In this document: in pieces, positions 47,301-60,019 of the stretch
Layout of the letters: the number at the start of each line of letters is the position of its first letter
How positions within the stretch are numbered: the first letter of the stretch is position 1
DNA from: Mactromeris polynyma
Taxonomy: Eukaryota; Mollusca; Bivalvia; Venerida; Mactridae
NCBI GenBank assembly: GCA_032209605.1
Contig: JASFXZ010000001.1
Span: 16,758,256 to 16,822,255 of the forward strand
Direction: 5' to 3'
Length of the DNA: 64,000 nucleotides
Notes under the pieces: generated by a model
The model's input: the letters and a program-made list of their open reading frames with translations, nothing else
The model's database searches: none
What the model was told of the DNA's origin: nothing
Translations under genes and position numbers: made by a program

Positions 47301-49085
47301 AAGCATGTACTTGGTTATGAGTACTGTTCCTGTTTTACAATCAGATACAAAAACGGTTATTTTAACATTAATAATCTTGAACATGTATTGTAGGAGTTGG
47401 TTCTGAGGGTGACACACTAAGGTTTATGTCAGCTTATCATAACATCATACATTACATTACGACGATTGCATGCGTAGAATATAATTGTTTGTTAAAATTA
47501 TATTTCTCATGTTTTATTCAATATCATCGACAAAGTGTATTTATTTATTCAAAATGCATGCACTAAAATATTCATATTGTTCAGAATACTGCCTAGCAAG
47601 TATATATGCAAACGTAACGGACTAATACATACATCTTGAAATAATCTTTTATGGATTTCGCCAAACTGCGAATCATGATGTTGCGAAGATAATGTATAAC
47701 ATTAAAAACTATACTGAAGGAACAGCTTTAAAGTCGCAATTAGCGTCGTAAATACATGTTCACGATATATCTACATTATCCAGAATGTTCACATATTGAA
47801 GTACAACCTAAAACATAATTATACCCGTACTTATAGAGTCCCGTCAAATTTCAGAAGATCCATTTTTAACACAAACAATAGATATTTCTAACCTTGTCGA
47901 CCGGTTATTTTAACCTAGTTACTCGCTGTATGCCGATGTTCCTGTCTTTTATCATCAGACAGGAACTCATAAATTGGTGACGTCTCCACACGTGGTGGCA
48001 CTTTGAGTTTGACGTTATCAATACTTGTGTTATGCTGAATAGACACGGATGCACATCGGCAAATTAGTGAAATCGCGACAAGATCAAACATGACGTATTT
48101 TGTGAAGAAGATATTTTCTAGTTATTTTTTCGAAACGGAATAATTGATTGATTACCATCAGTCAAGTGTTACGAGTTACGAGTACGTGTTATAAGTGTTG
48201 TGAGTTAAATAGATAAAAATGTCCCTTGTTGGGCCTTTAATAGATTAAATGTGTAATTAGCTGACAATGGAGACCATCTTACTAAAAATAATACAAACGG
48301 AAGAGAGAGACTAAACACGTTGTCTTTAACTTGTAAAACTTCATATGATTTCATGTGAACTATAGACGTACATTGCATTCAGCCTCGTACAGCTTTGTCA
48401 CCTTCACTCATCCAGGCCTTGCATTTGAATGAAGAAATATCGCCAAATAAAGATTGTTCATTACCCTTTGATACCATGTTTATCACATACCGGTATCTTG
48501 CTAAATGTGTTTATTTTGCATTAGTAAGGGCTCGAGACAATAGTTTATTGAGCGCATTGCGTGCACTCTTGGAAACTGCGAACGAGTATTGTTAATTGGA
48601 ACCTTCCCCCCCCCCCACAAGCATTCGCTACAATGGGTCTCACTAAGTCAGAAGTGTGCACAACACTAAAATCTTGTAGATGTATGCGGAAAGGAAAAAG
48701 AGAAAATGACCCCGATTTCAGGGAAATAGTTAAGTTTATTAATATACTTATGTACGGTTATTTGTTTAATATGATACCGAAGTTTGTTGTTTAATTACAA
48801 TTCACGAAAAATGTCTTGCTTATCAGTTTGCTTGAAAGAGTTGATCTGATTAGTAACGAAAATACAATGGAGATTAAATGATAAGCATGCTATTTCCCTT
48901 AACTAAGTACATGTGCCTACTTACTATATCGATGAACTGTGTTTACGCAAGTGATCAGCTAAGCACAATTTGAGACTTAAATGTACTTCGGCATTTTTAT
49001 TTTTTTTGTTAAAATTTGGGCCCTATATTGATAGGCGTTAAAGCGAACATCTGAAGTTGACTGGGTTAGGGTGAAAACCACAAGT
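44350..49085. other. Long unassigned AT-rich interval
   Basis: No gene is supported. 45.29-45.89 kb is strongly T/C-rich on the + strand, as is 55.07-55.30 kb; both may be diverged interspersed repeats. A 'tggcgttaaataccgctg' near 46,690 faintly recalls a SINE tail. A run of 13 C lies at 48,607. Confidence 0.4.
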
Positions 49086-50412
49086 TGCATTGGTAAAAAT
49101 GAAAAGAACGGTAGTTATATCCGTAAATGGAAAACTGGTGAAACTGGTACTATGCGTTAAAGAGAAAATCGGTAGTTCAATGGTAAAATCATATATTACT
49201 ATGCTTTAAAGCGAAATAGGGAAGTTATATTGGTTCAAAGGAAATCTGGTAGCTCTATGCTTAAAGGATATAGTACTTTGTCTTAGAAAGAAATATGGTA
49301 GTTATATTGGTTAAAAGGAAAACTGGTTGTTTAATAGTTAAATCACATAGTGCTATGTCTTAAAGAGAAATATTATAGTTATATTGGTTAAAAGGAAAAC
49401 TGGTAGTGCTATGCTTAAAGCATATTGTGCTATGTCTTAAAAAGAAAGATGGTAGTTATATCGGTTAAAAGGAAAACTGGTAGTTCTATGCTTAAAGCAT
49501 ACAGTGCTATGTCTTAAAGAAAAATATGGTAGTTATATTGGTTAAAAGGAAAACTGGTAGTTCTATGCTTAAAGCATATTGTGCTATGTCTTAAAAAGAA
49601 AGATAGTAGTTATATCGGTTAAAAGGAAAACTGGTAGTTCTATGCTTACAGCATATTGTGCTATGTCTTAAAAAGAAAGATGGTAGTTATATTGCTTAAA
49701 AGGAAAACTGGTAGGTCTATGCTTAAAGCATACAGTATTATGTCTTAAAGAAAAATATGGTAGTTATATTGGTTAAAAGGAAAACTGGTAGTTCTATGCT
49801 TAAAGCATCAATGCTATGACTTAAAAAGAAAGATGGTAGTTATATTGGTTAAAAGAAAAACTGGTAGTTCTATGCTTAAAGCATATTGTGCTATGTCTTA
49901 AAGAGAAATATGGTAGTTATATTGGTTAAAGGGAAAACTGGAAGTTCTATGCTTAAAGCATATTGTGCTATGTCTTAAAAAGAAAGATGGTAGTTATATT
50001 GGTTAAAAGGAAAACAGGTAGTTCTATGCTTAAAGCATATTGTGCTATGTCTTAAAAAGAAAGATGGTAGTTATATTGCTTAAAAGGAAAACTGGTAGTT
50101 CTATGCTTAAAGCATACAGTGCTATGTCTTAAGGAGAAATATGGTAGTTATAGTGGTTAAAAGGAAAACTGGTAGCTCTATGCTTAAAGCATATTGTGCT
50201 ATGTCTTAAAAAGAAATATGGTAGTTATATTGGTTAAAGGGAAAACTGGTAGTTATATGCTTAAAGCATACAGTGCTATGTCTTAAAGAGAAATATGGTA
50301 GTTATATTGGTTAAAAGGAAAACTGGTACTTCTATTCTTAAATCATATTGTGCTATGTCTTAAAGAGAAATATGGTAGTTATATTGGTTAAAAGGAAAAA
50401 CCGGCAGTTCTT
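49086..50412 (+). repeat. Minisatellite, about 77-78-bp unit, about 17 copies
   Basis: The unit includes 'atggtagttatattggttaa', 'aaggaaaactggtagttcta', 'tgcttaaagcata' and 'gtgctatgtcttaaa'. Variation is mostly single bases and 1-2 base indels; the 5' units (49.09-49.40 kb) are the most diverged. The array is A-rich on the + strand and has no long ORF. Confidence 0.92.
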
Positions 50413-51081
50413 TGCACATGAGAAAGAAACAGAAAGTGTGCGTTTAAAAAATGCTAAATTCTATAAAAAGCAGTCCGATATATATTTTTCGAGTAAAATG
50501 CTACAACGATCAATGTATCGTTGATATCAAACAATACTTCAATAATGCTAACAGTTACTTAGATATGTGCGCAAACACATGTGTAGCTGAATCTGGAAAA
50601 CAACAGAGAAAATGCTGGTTACCAGTCTGCGATCGAAATAATACTTAATAACTCGAAGTGTATCTTTCATATGATTATTGATTTGAATTCTGAACTATCC
50701 ATATGTAATAGTGACATTCGTAGACTGTCATACGCACAAAGATGAGAATCATTGCGATGTTAACATACAAAACTATAATGAAAATAGACATTATAAAATT
50801 ATAAAGATTGATGCTTGTTTCTAACAAGTGTTCGTGCGTGCCTCACCGGTTTCACAACGTAAACTTATTTCTAGATATGTCAGGTAATCACATGACCCGG
50901 GTTATATAGACGTATAACATTATAGTTACGCCTTCCGAGAACATTCTGCCTTAAGAAATCAATTACTGTATAGGATTTAGATAGATATCTGTCCAGATAT
51001 AGTATCTCGCCTTAAAGGCAGCATTCTATATTTATCTGATTTACGTGTAAGAACGCATACATCCAGGCAATTAATCTACAT
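50413..51081. other. Unassigned sequence
   Basis: Nothing recognised. A 65-codon ORF at 50,451-50,648 has no supporting features. Confidence 0.35.
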
Positions 51082-51280
51082 TGAGCGCTGCTATGAGGTT
51101 AACAAGTGACGTCATTTCACAAAAACGCAACATGCGATGTCATTATTTGCAAACAGGAATCAATATTTACTCCATATGATCACTTCGTTTTCAAATTGCC
51201 ATATGGGGCAAATATTGCTTACTGTCAGTTCATGGTGACGTCACTTAAAAAAGAGGTTGGAAATCGTGCAGCGGCGCTCA
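51082..51280. mobile_element. Palindromic MITE, full-length copy
   Basis: The ends 'tgagcgctgctatgaggtta' and 'gtgcagcggcgctca' are inverted. Inside, 'caggaatcaatatttactcc' and 'catatggggcaaatattg' form a second inverted pair, so nearly the whole element can fold. Two TGACGTCA palindromes lie at 51,107-51,114 and 51,236-51,243. Confidence 0.75.
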
Positions 51281-51941
51281 TTTTATGGATCTTGTTCACG
51301 TTTACATTTTACGAAACCTGATGCAAAAACTGATGCAAATACTACTATTTTCTTATCTGCTGTTCTGTCGCCATTTAGCACTAACCCTTTCGGTAAACAG
51401 GGCCACCATATCAACATATGCAATGAAAACATTCAAGCAATGCAAAGAAGTAAATCAATTTGGAAATGATGGCAGTTTTTAAATACTTTTTATAGAAAAT
51501 TTGTTTTATACCAAGTAAATGTTTCAATGACGTTGTAATAACTATAACGAATGGATTTAATGAAGTAATGCGATGTGCAAGGTGCTAGAGTCAAGAAACT
51601 ATACTTCAAAACATTTTTGTCAAAGACGTAATATATGTGACTCAGCATAATATTTTATGTCCAAACATTATTTTTTAACAAAATTGAGTTATTAGTAAAT
51701 TCTTAACATACAAAGCTTCAGGGAACCAAGTTTTAAATGTTTTACAAACATTCCAAATTTTAAGCAAAATACGGTATTTTTAGTAACCATGGTGCAGAAA
51801 GATAAACTGACACAATCCATTCAATTTCAAGCATTTTATTTATAGAGAAAATCTTTTAATATCCTTCACTTAAAAACTTGATCATAAGCTATTCGAATGA
51901 AAATATAAAAAAAGTGAATAAGAGATTATATTGTTCAAGGC

Positions 51942-52045
51942 AACGCCACATGCAAAGGACAATGCCCAAACAGAGCTCCCAGAAATCAACCGTCTACAAA
52001 AGATCAGACATTGAGGAAGTGCAAGGGTAAATATGTACGGGAATA
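51942..52045 (+). repeat. R1 dispersed repeat, copy h (truncated)
   Basis: 'aacgccacatgcaaaggaca', 'atgcccaaacagagctccca' and 'gacattgaggaagtgcaagg' match the first half of R1. The second half is missing. Confidence 0.6.
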
Positions 52046-52049
52046 TGGT

Positions 52050-53375
52050 TGCAAGGGTAAACATGAATGAAGAATGAATTAATTTTTAACACAATACAAA
52101 TTTTTTTTAGATAAACTATGCCGCCGCCAGCCTATGCAAGATAGTTTGAATCGTTACACAATGACATAGGCAAACTCATGAATAACAAAGTCTATACTCA
52201 TTAAGAACACCGGCAACAACAAACCAGATACTAACAATATCAGCTTAAAGCTCCTATAACAAAGGAATACAAAAGAGCGGTACGGAGGATGTCATATACA
52301 AATGAGAATACACATGGTAATCAACAGCAATCAAGCAAGCACAACACGTTTTCAAAGAGTGATCATGACTACACGTAAAATATAATGGAATTCATCACTT
52401 ATTGAATTTCCATAACATAAATTACAAGTTCAAAATGTCTATTTAAGGTATTAAAACCTCATTTTATATCACGAGGAGTATTAGCATTTTCAAAAGGATA
52501 AAACGTTATATACGTCTTACAAATCTTTTTTTATAAATACAATCGGTTATGTATTTACTTGAATTGTTGTTGTTTGTTCTGTCGACCGGCATTCGGAATG
52601 AGGTAGTATTTAAATCTAGAATTGTCGATGTTTTCGAAATGAATTGGAGATCAAATTCCTCTCTAATCAAACCTTTGGTATATTAATGTTATTCAGCGTT
52701 TTATTAAACACATCGAATCCAATCCACATTCGCAGTTCACGAATATGTAACTCGCAATATATCTTATGCAACATTCAACATATCGTATCGCTCTTCGTAT
52801 TCAGGTCAAGAAAAAGCTTATACACGCAATATGTCAATGCTACTGAATGTACCAAATCCCTCATGGGATATGATAATATTAATGTTTTAAAACAAGTAAG
52901 CTTTTAATGGAAGTTCCTAGATGCTTATCAAAATTGAATTTCTGACGCTAAAGTAACTTATTGTTTGCCATGGTGGTTGTTATTTTAGTTTCTGTTAACT
53001 TTTCGAAGCACAAACATCTAATCATTTGAAAGTGTTGAGAAAGTTCATATGTTTCCTTTTTGCTTAATTGATTTTCTTTCATAAGTTAATGTCTGCCTCA
53101 CTATTATGATAGTTCAAAGTAAATGACTCTTTAATTGCAAATGACCGACATTCTGCAATTAAGTTATAATATATAATATAATATGCAGTGTTATGTATCA
53201 TTCCTGTCAGAAACTCTAACTGGTAGAAGTCATTACATTTCTATGATGATATTAGTTACTGTACTATAATTATATTGCCATATGGCCTTTTTCAAAAGTT
53301 ACCCATACTTTTGATCAATAGATGACCTCAGAGCATTGTATGGAGTCATTTGATTCTGTGTTCGTCCCAACTATA
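52050..53375. other. Upstream region of gene copy 3
   Basis: 53,128-53,200 ('ttaattgcaaatgaccg', 'ttatgtatcatt') matches 61,900-61,945 upstream of the decayed copy 4, so the duplication of the gene included 5' flank. No other feature is recognised. Confidence 0.4.
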
Positions 53376-53380
53376 CGGTA

Positions 53381-53392
53381 ACTCTGTTTCAG
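53381..53392 (+). promoter_or_regulatory. 3' splice site before gene copy 3
   Basis: 'taactctgtttcag' ends in AG at 53,391-53,392, 65 bases before the ATG, parallel to copies 1 and 2. A tiny uORF (ATG TAC TAA) lies in the leader. Confidence 0.55.
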
Positions 53393-53457
53393 GTTATTGG
53401 TATCTAACAAGCAAGTGTGTGCGAATGTACTAAAAAACTTCAAAGCCAAGTACCAAT

Positions 53458-54102
53458 ATGAAGCAACTGATTTTAAAAGCTGGATGTCAGCCATTTTACG
53501 GTATTGACACAGGGTCCATGAACACAACGGGTGTACATCCAGCATCTCTCCTAGCCAAGATCCTACAAGGTTGTGCGCCGCTCAATGAATCAAATGTCCC
53601 TGTGTATATCGACATCATTGAACATGACAAGCCCGATGTAGAGGAAGCTGATTCTGGTGCAGTGTTATATATCGTAGCAGTGTTGGTGTTTTATTCAGCC
53701 GGAATTGTGACAATGATAATCAAATATTTGCGAAGAGAGAAACGTGAGTTAGAAGAAGAGAGGATACTGGAAGATTTCTTCCGAAGTATGCCCGCTTATA
53801 AGAAAGAAAGAGAACAAAACCACGTAAATCGTATTGCAATACACGCATTCCATGCACTGACTTCATTCTCGTATGACGATGGTGATGCTGAGGAAGTGAG
53901 CACGGACGATGATGAAGCGAGAATACTTAATAATCGTGCAGAAACTATACATGAAGTAGAGAGTGAGCATTCTAACAGGAATAATGACACTGTGGCGGTT
54001 GATGACGATACTGATATCGGTGTTGATTGCAATAGTAATTCAGATGATGACAATGCTTTTCTGTCGAATACAACTGGTGATAATGAAGAAACTGTTATAT
54101 AA
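53458..54102 (+). CDS. Putative KCNE-like single-pass membrane protein, copy 3 (214 aa)
   Basis: It is the most diverged intact member. Cys10 and Cys39 are kept, with sequons at Asn22 (NTT) and Asn43 (NES). The transmembrane helix lies at about 67-89 (SGAVLYIVAVLVFYSAGIVT), followed by KYLRREKRELEEERILEDFF and the shared block KKEREQ..VNR.AIHAFHALTSF. The tail is longer and very acidic, with Asp/Asn/Ser runs, and ends TVI, again compatible with a class I PDZ ligand. The conserved core across three copies, despite many synonymous changes relative to copies 1 and 2, shows selection on the protein. The KCNE-type role (K+ channel accessory subunit in the plasma membrane) is inferred from architecture only. 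Confidence 0.72.
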   Translation: MKQLILKAGCQPFYGIDTGSMNTTGVHPASLLAKILQGCAPLNESNVPVYIDIIEHDKPDVEEADSGAVLYIVAVLVFYSAGIVTMIIKYLRREKRELEEERILEDFFRSMPAYKKEREQNHVNRIAIHAFHALTSFSYDDGDAEEVSTDDDEARILNNRAETIHEVESEHSNRNNDTVAVDDDTDIGVDCNSNSDDDNAFLSNTTGDNEETVI

Positions 54103-54397
54103 CAGTGTGAATATAACAGAAATGTTGCGTTAAGTTCGTGTTCCACAAACTGGAAGTGTATTACAATTTAACTGACAGTCGAGTGCGTCTACCATGTCAG
54201 AATCTCCCTCTTTGCTCAAGTTGATGATTCACTTAAATAGTTCGGTTGTGCAATATATAACATCGTAATTTTTGGACTTTTTTTATATGAATATTTATGT
54301 TGCATTAATCTTAAAACATTTTCTCATGCTTTGATGCATTATTATATTATGAGGTTATATTTTCCAATTTTTATGAGAAAGATGATATGTAAGTTCA

Positions 54398-54403
54398 AAT
54401 AAA
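54398..54403 (+). terminator. Candidate poly(A) signal of gene copy 3
   Basis: 'caaataaatttgaattac' 296 bases after the stop resembles 'caaataaattgatttac' after decayed copy 4 (62,986), so this 3' end is conserved between paralogues. Confidence 0.5.
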
Positions 54404-56069
54404 TTTGAATTACTCTGTACTTTCAAAATATATCCATATCATAATAATTATGTAAATAAACACAAATACAACTGAAGTATTGAACTTGTAATAACAAGTT
54501 TATATGTAGACATCTGAATAACATGTTACGTAAATGCATATGCATAGCCTCTTGATACATCGTACACTTGAACTATGAAATTGCATACGTCTTACATGAA
54601 AACTAATTGTAAATGTCATTCTGTGGCGTTCTTTAAGGCGTTTGTCAATGAATTACTTAGAACTTTGCATTGCAAGTTTATGACTCTAAATATCTAGAAA
54701 TTCTGAAAGCTATACTCATTGCGAATACGACAAATATCGACTCCTAACATAAATGTTTGAACGACTTCGCAGGTTCATAATATAACTTGATTCAAATGCA
54801 ATTTGCGTAGGCACCACAATGTTGTTATTTTATACAAATATTAAATGTCAAACACATTTAAATGTGTCTTTGGTAACAATGGATACGTTTAGTCCAACTA
54901 TTCTTGACAGATTAATGTTGTCAGGAAATTACACGCTCCGGATGAGAGCAATTTTTATTTCAATACAGAATGTATATAAGATAAAATACGAGTATTCATA
55001 CAACCAGTTTCAAGATTGTTAAATCGTCTTGTTGTTAACAGTTTATTTAAGGTGTATGTTAAAATTGTTTTGTTTAATTTATACCTCGTCCCCTTTTCCA
55101 GATTTGAGTATTCCCAATGTTACTCAATTTTAACTTCATGCTTAACCCATACCATTCCCCTCCTATATATTTTATCATATGCACCTTGTCAAGATTTGTT
55201 TCTGTTCCATTTCTTTACTTAGAAAATGTCTCTTCATAAAGTATTCCAACCTATCCAATTTTTCTCTTCTAATTCGTTTTATTTTAAGTAATAGCCACTT
55301 TGGCCATCATTTCAGCACTCTATTTTAACAAACTTGTATTTACACCAAGACAGGTAAATAAAGACCACCCCAAACCTTTGCCTTTGTCCGGATTTTCCAT
55401 CATACTACCGACCCTAAAAGCAATGACAACCATTGCAAAGTAAAAAGTTTCATCTTAATTTAAACTGTTGTTTTTTAGCGAGACTGCAAGTTCTTGCCCG
55501 AAATCCCGCTTCCTACGACACTTCGCGTTGATGCGGCCATATATAGGCTTGCTCGAAAAATGACATACCCCAACCTAATAACTAGAGTTTTCGTTAAAAC
55601 TACGCATGGGTTAGCAAATATTGAAATTGCTATCAAGTTTCAGCTAAAGACAAGTATATTATTAAGACACTAATGAAACAGTCGCAACTGTTTTCCAAGA
55701 CCTTTTTTGGCGAATATCTTGTTTCTGTTCCGAATTTAATTTGTAATATAATCCTTTAATAGTTAAGATTTTGTTTCAAACTAGGGACTTACCATAGTAT
55801 AAGTTTGTAACGTCTTGTATTCCTAACGAGCAGTTTGCCAATATCCAACGCAATGTTGCCTTGCATTAGCTTCCACAGTACAAACGCTGAAAAAGAAAAG
55901 CGAAAAAAAAACCTTTAATAACATCAGTACATAGCACAAGGATGTAACATTTGCAGCCTAGAAAAAAAACATTTAATGCACTATCATCAAACAAAAATGT
56001 GACGATCACTTAGGAAGAAATTGCATTCTGATAGTTCCTAATTACAATGGACGTTTCTGCATCTTTGAG
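54404..56069. other. Unassigned sequence downstream of gene copy 3
   Basis: T/C-rich block at 55.07-55.30 kb; otherwise nothing recognised. Confidence 0.4.
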
Positions 56070-56320
56070 CAACTAAACGCTATTCAAATTTCAAGAGCAA
56101 CCTTTGGAGTTCTTAATGGAAGGAAATTGCTTTCTGCTAACACCGGAATTGTATTGAATGACCGACATTTAGAGAACATCAAGGTAGTTACTAGAAATGA
56201 GCAGCAGTCATTTTGTGCCTCAAAAAAAGATATTGCAGTCGAGAAGGAAGTGCTGCATACCAAGTACACAGTTATCCCAAATCTGAGACGTTTCCAATGT
56301 CAAACGTAGATACATTTGGC
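56070..56320 (+). pseudogene. Possible LINE ORF1 (zinc-knuckle) remnant
   Basis: The frame open to 56,309 includes VLNDRHLENIKVVTRNEQQ and ends IPNLRRFQCQT. The last part resembles 'PNPLRCFKCQ', the start of the zinc knuckle in Jockey-type ORF1 proteins, with an upstream block like 'GVVRNREL..IKRIT'. Several expected segments are missing. The assignment rests on short motifs only. Confidence 0.3.
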
Positions 56321-57903
56321 AAAATTAATAGACAGTTATTGGTCATCCATTTTGGTATTTCATTATACCGAGAAGTACGAGTCATTAGCCTAGGTAAGAT
56401 ACAATATATACTCTACCCCATTAAAAATGAATCTAAAAATTGTCCGCGTTAACACAGTGACATTATGAAGAAATAATTATATTTTAATTCTCAAATATAA
56501 TTACCAAAACTTAATCAATAATGAATTATGAATACAAGGGCCATAGTGTGATTGCTTTTTTATGAATGATTTACACTTTTGTAACAATAAAACGAGTTTA
56601 AACAGTTGGAATAATATAAAGGATGAGAAAATTGATACGATTTTAATGGCGTTAAGTAAACATGTCCTAGAACATTAACACCACGTATCATGACTGATTG
56701 ACTCAAACCGGAAGCGAGTTCAACGAACGTTAAGCGCTTGCGTGAAGTAATGAAATGGACACAATCATAAATTACAAAACAATTCAATTATAAACGCATT
56801 GTCACTTGAAGATTAGTATCTCCTCTGCATCTAAACCATCTTCCGTGTACACTATCTAATGACATGGCATGCTTTATTGCTAAACAATTAATACAATAAT
56901 AGACAGCTGTGACAACAACGGTTCTGATGTTGCACATTATCAGGAAACGATACTTCGTCCATGTAATTAATTACAACGTGTATAAAAAGGTCAACAACTA
57001 ATTAAAATTTAATTTTACTTTCCCTTCTACCATAATGCCTCGAAAACATGTTGTTTCTACGCGATAGTTATATAGCTATCACGGTAATATGTTTGTTTCA
57101 GAAATTATAAACTATATAACTGATCGGTCTTACGTCATCGTTTTAAAGATGCGCCTATACACGTATTCAACTAAAATATTCCGATGACGTTACGACAAAA
57201 GACGCGTTTTATACGTACTTGTAGGACTCTCATTAGATTTTAATATTGAATGCATTTATTGAAAAGAATATCGATATTTCTATCACAATAGCATCGCTTT
57301 GGTGTTTCAATAACTGATTATTCGGGTGTTTTCCTCTTTTAGGTAGAACTAGCTTATTTGTCACTGCCGTCTTTTATTGTAGATACATTTCCAGAATTGT
57401 ACTGACATACGTTATTATATAAATATCAGATGGCTTCCTGTGTGACAGCACCTATTGTCAACATAAGGGAAATACTGTATAAAGGTATGTAACGGTGCCT
57501 GGCAATATATTTGAAATTACGTCCTAGGACAGTGGCCTGGAAATATAACAGAAAAGTACATCAATTACTGAATATTTTTTACTTTGGGATCGCATATGTT
57601 GTATTAACAATGTGGTAAAAAGAATCGCTCAATAAACGTCAACTTATTTCGTATTGGTCAAACCGCCTTGTTTGGTCAAACTGATACAACATTTGATGAG
57701 CTAACCATTGATTTGGAGGAAATTCATTGTAAAAACAAGTGTGTAACCTATTTAGTTTTCAAATTTGAATTGTAAGGAAATAAGTATGTGATAGTAGCCA
57801 ATTTAAATTTAATATTCAGTAGCTCGTTTAATTTTCAGTGTTCATTTGTTGCGTTCGAGCTCAGCTGTAAAAATAAAATGTCACACTTTATGAGACGACA
57901 TAT
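56321..57903. other. Unassigned AT-rich sequence
   Basis: Nothing recognised. Confidence 0.4.
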
Positions 57904-58125
57904 GAGTGCCATTGTGGGATTTGCAGCGTCATTTCCAGGAAACGTCACATGTGACGTCACCATATACTGACAGTAAACAATATTTGCTCATTATGGTCAA
58001 TATATAATCGTAATGACCATATGGAGTAAATATTGTTTCCTGTTCGCAAATAGTTACGTCGTATGTTGCGTTTTCTTGCAATGACATCACATACAGAAGA
58101 GGTTGACAATCTCATAACAGCGCTC
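57904..58125. mobile_element. Palindromic MITE, second full-length copy
   Basis: The left end 'gagtgccattgtgggatttg' and right end 'aatctcataacagcgctc' match the family at 51,082 and 29,918. The interior has 'gtgacgtcacca' (TGACGTCA at 57,952-57,959) and inverted 'aacaatatttgctc'/'gagtaaatattgtttcctg'. It is slightly longer than the 51-kb copy. Confidence 0.75.
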
Positions 58126-60019
58126 TAATATTCATTGGAATTGATGAAGGTAATAATAACTTTTAAGATGAATTAGTAAACAATTAGTTTCCTGGATTTT
58201 GGAAAATATCAAGGAGAAATCAATGATTTGTGACGTAAGGCGTTCAGAAATGTATTGTAACTGTAATTATGGTAGGCCTGTTCGTCGTTTTTCTTAGTAA
58301 TTCAGGATGATTACAAGTTATGCTGGTCTCTGCGCTTGGAAATTGCAACCCGCGGTGTCGGAATATTCCTTAAGATAACATTAAAATAGATGTATTTGCT
58401 AGGTAATTATTTTGCCTAATGAAGGTTATACGAAAGCATACGTGATAACACAACATTCCAAGATGTATAGGTTAAGAACAAAGACATCAAAGAGTCATTG
58501 GTATTTAATATCAGCAAAACATCTTAATCCAGAATATTAGTGATATCTCTAAGATCACAAACACTCACAGTTGTAATGACAATAAGTTAAAATAAATGAA
58601 TTTGCCGTACTCAAACCAACGGCGATAATATTGCACGATATATTTGCGTCCCCTCATGAAGTTAATGAATGTGACGCAAGAAAATTATGGAAATATCGGT
58701 GTTTAGTATTCACATGGCATTTGCATACATTTCTATGATAAAAAACAAAACGGGCTAAGCAGAAAATGGTATAAACAACCAAATGTTCAATTCTACAATG
58801 AGATAGTAAATGATTTACAATCAGATGTGTGTGATGACCTCAAAATAATGATAAAGAAATATGTTATGAATGAAACACTGGCCATATAATGTAGCCTGTT
58901 TTGCAGCATTTTTTCCCATACATACAGTTTATGCAAGGGTTTTTTGAAAACATAGAATTGTAATTTCTTTATTTCAAGTTTACTGTGTATTGATTAACTT
59001 CTTACCAAGCAAGAATTATAAAACAAATATTTAAAACATAGGTACAGCTTCTTCTTCTTCGTATATTTGATTGATGAAGTTCGGCTGACCTTCATATACT
59101 CATATATGTATATCGTTCGCAATTTAGACTTATTTTATTGAGTTAAGATAAATAATTCACCGTTGTATTGAGTACATTGGTCTTCAAACTCAGTTAGTTG
59201 GAACTGTACACACAAACATGTAGCCAGTGAGTTAAAACGGATAATCAATATACGACCGGCATCTGCGAAAGGAACACCATTCATTTTTCAATGAAGCCAA
59301 GTAGGAACTGCCAAATGAAATAAAACACATACCAAAAGCAGAAGGAGACATAAAAACACATACAAGTAAAACAAATACAAAGGCAAAGGAGCAAATACAC
59401 AACCATAAAAGTATGAAAACATAGAAACTTCTACGAATATCTATGTCAGAATGGTGTAATTTTAATTAGGAACAAGAAATAATTAAAAAGCATCCATTAA
59501 ATGACGATAATTTAAACAACAGACATGACATGACAAATGAACACATCGAAATTTATTAAAAACAAAATATATTTTTCAAAATAGATAAACGGCGTAGATT
59601 TCCGTTATGTTAAATGTTTTTTTCAACATGTTGAAAATAAATCCTCACAAAAAATTAACTCGGATCTATATATACTATAATTATGGACCTGTCTTCTCAG
59701 GTTCATTTTATATATGCTTAAACATCTTAACTACCTAGCAAAAATAAAGAACGCACGAAAAACCCGTTTGGTGCATCTTGGGTCAAAAATATGATTGCTC
59801 AGATTTTAAAAAGCCCGCTCCGAGGATAACATTTGGTTGGTCAAAAATGTAGGTCAAAATCAACGTTATACAGCTACGCCGAAAAAAACATACATATTTT
59901 ATACGGTAAGTCTGTCAAATAAGTCTGGAAAAGAATCACAAGATTCGACGATGAGACATCAGGTATGTACTTACACATTTCGATTGTATACTTAGTAATT
60001 TATTGACAATGGTCCTAGG
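58126..60019. other. Unassigned AT-rich sequence
   Basis: 59.33-59.43 kb is A-rich with 'caaaggcaaaggagcaaata', loosely like 36.74 kb. No gene is seen. Confidence 0.4.
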
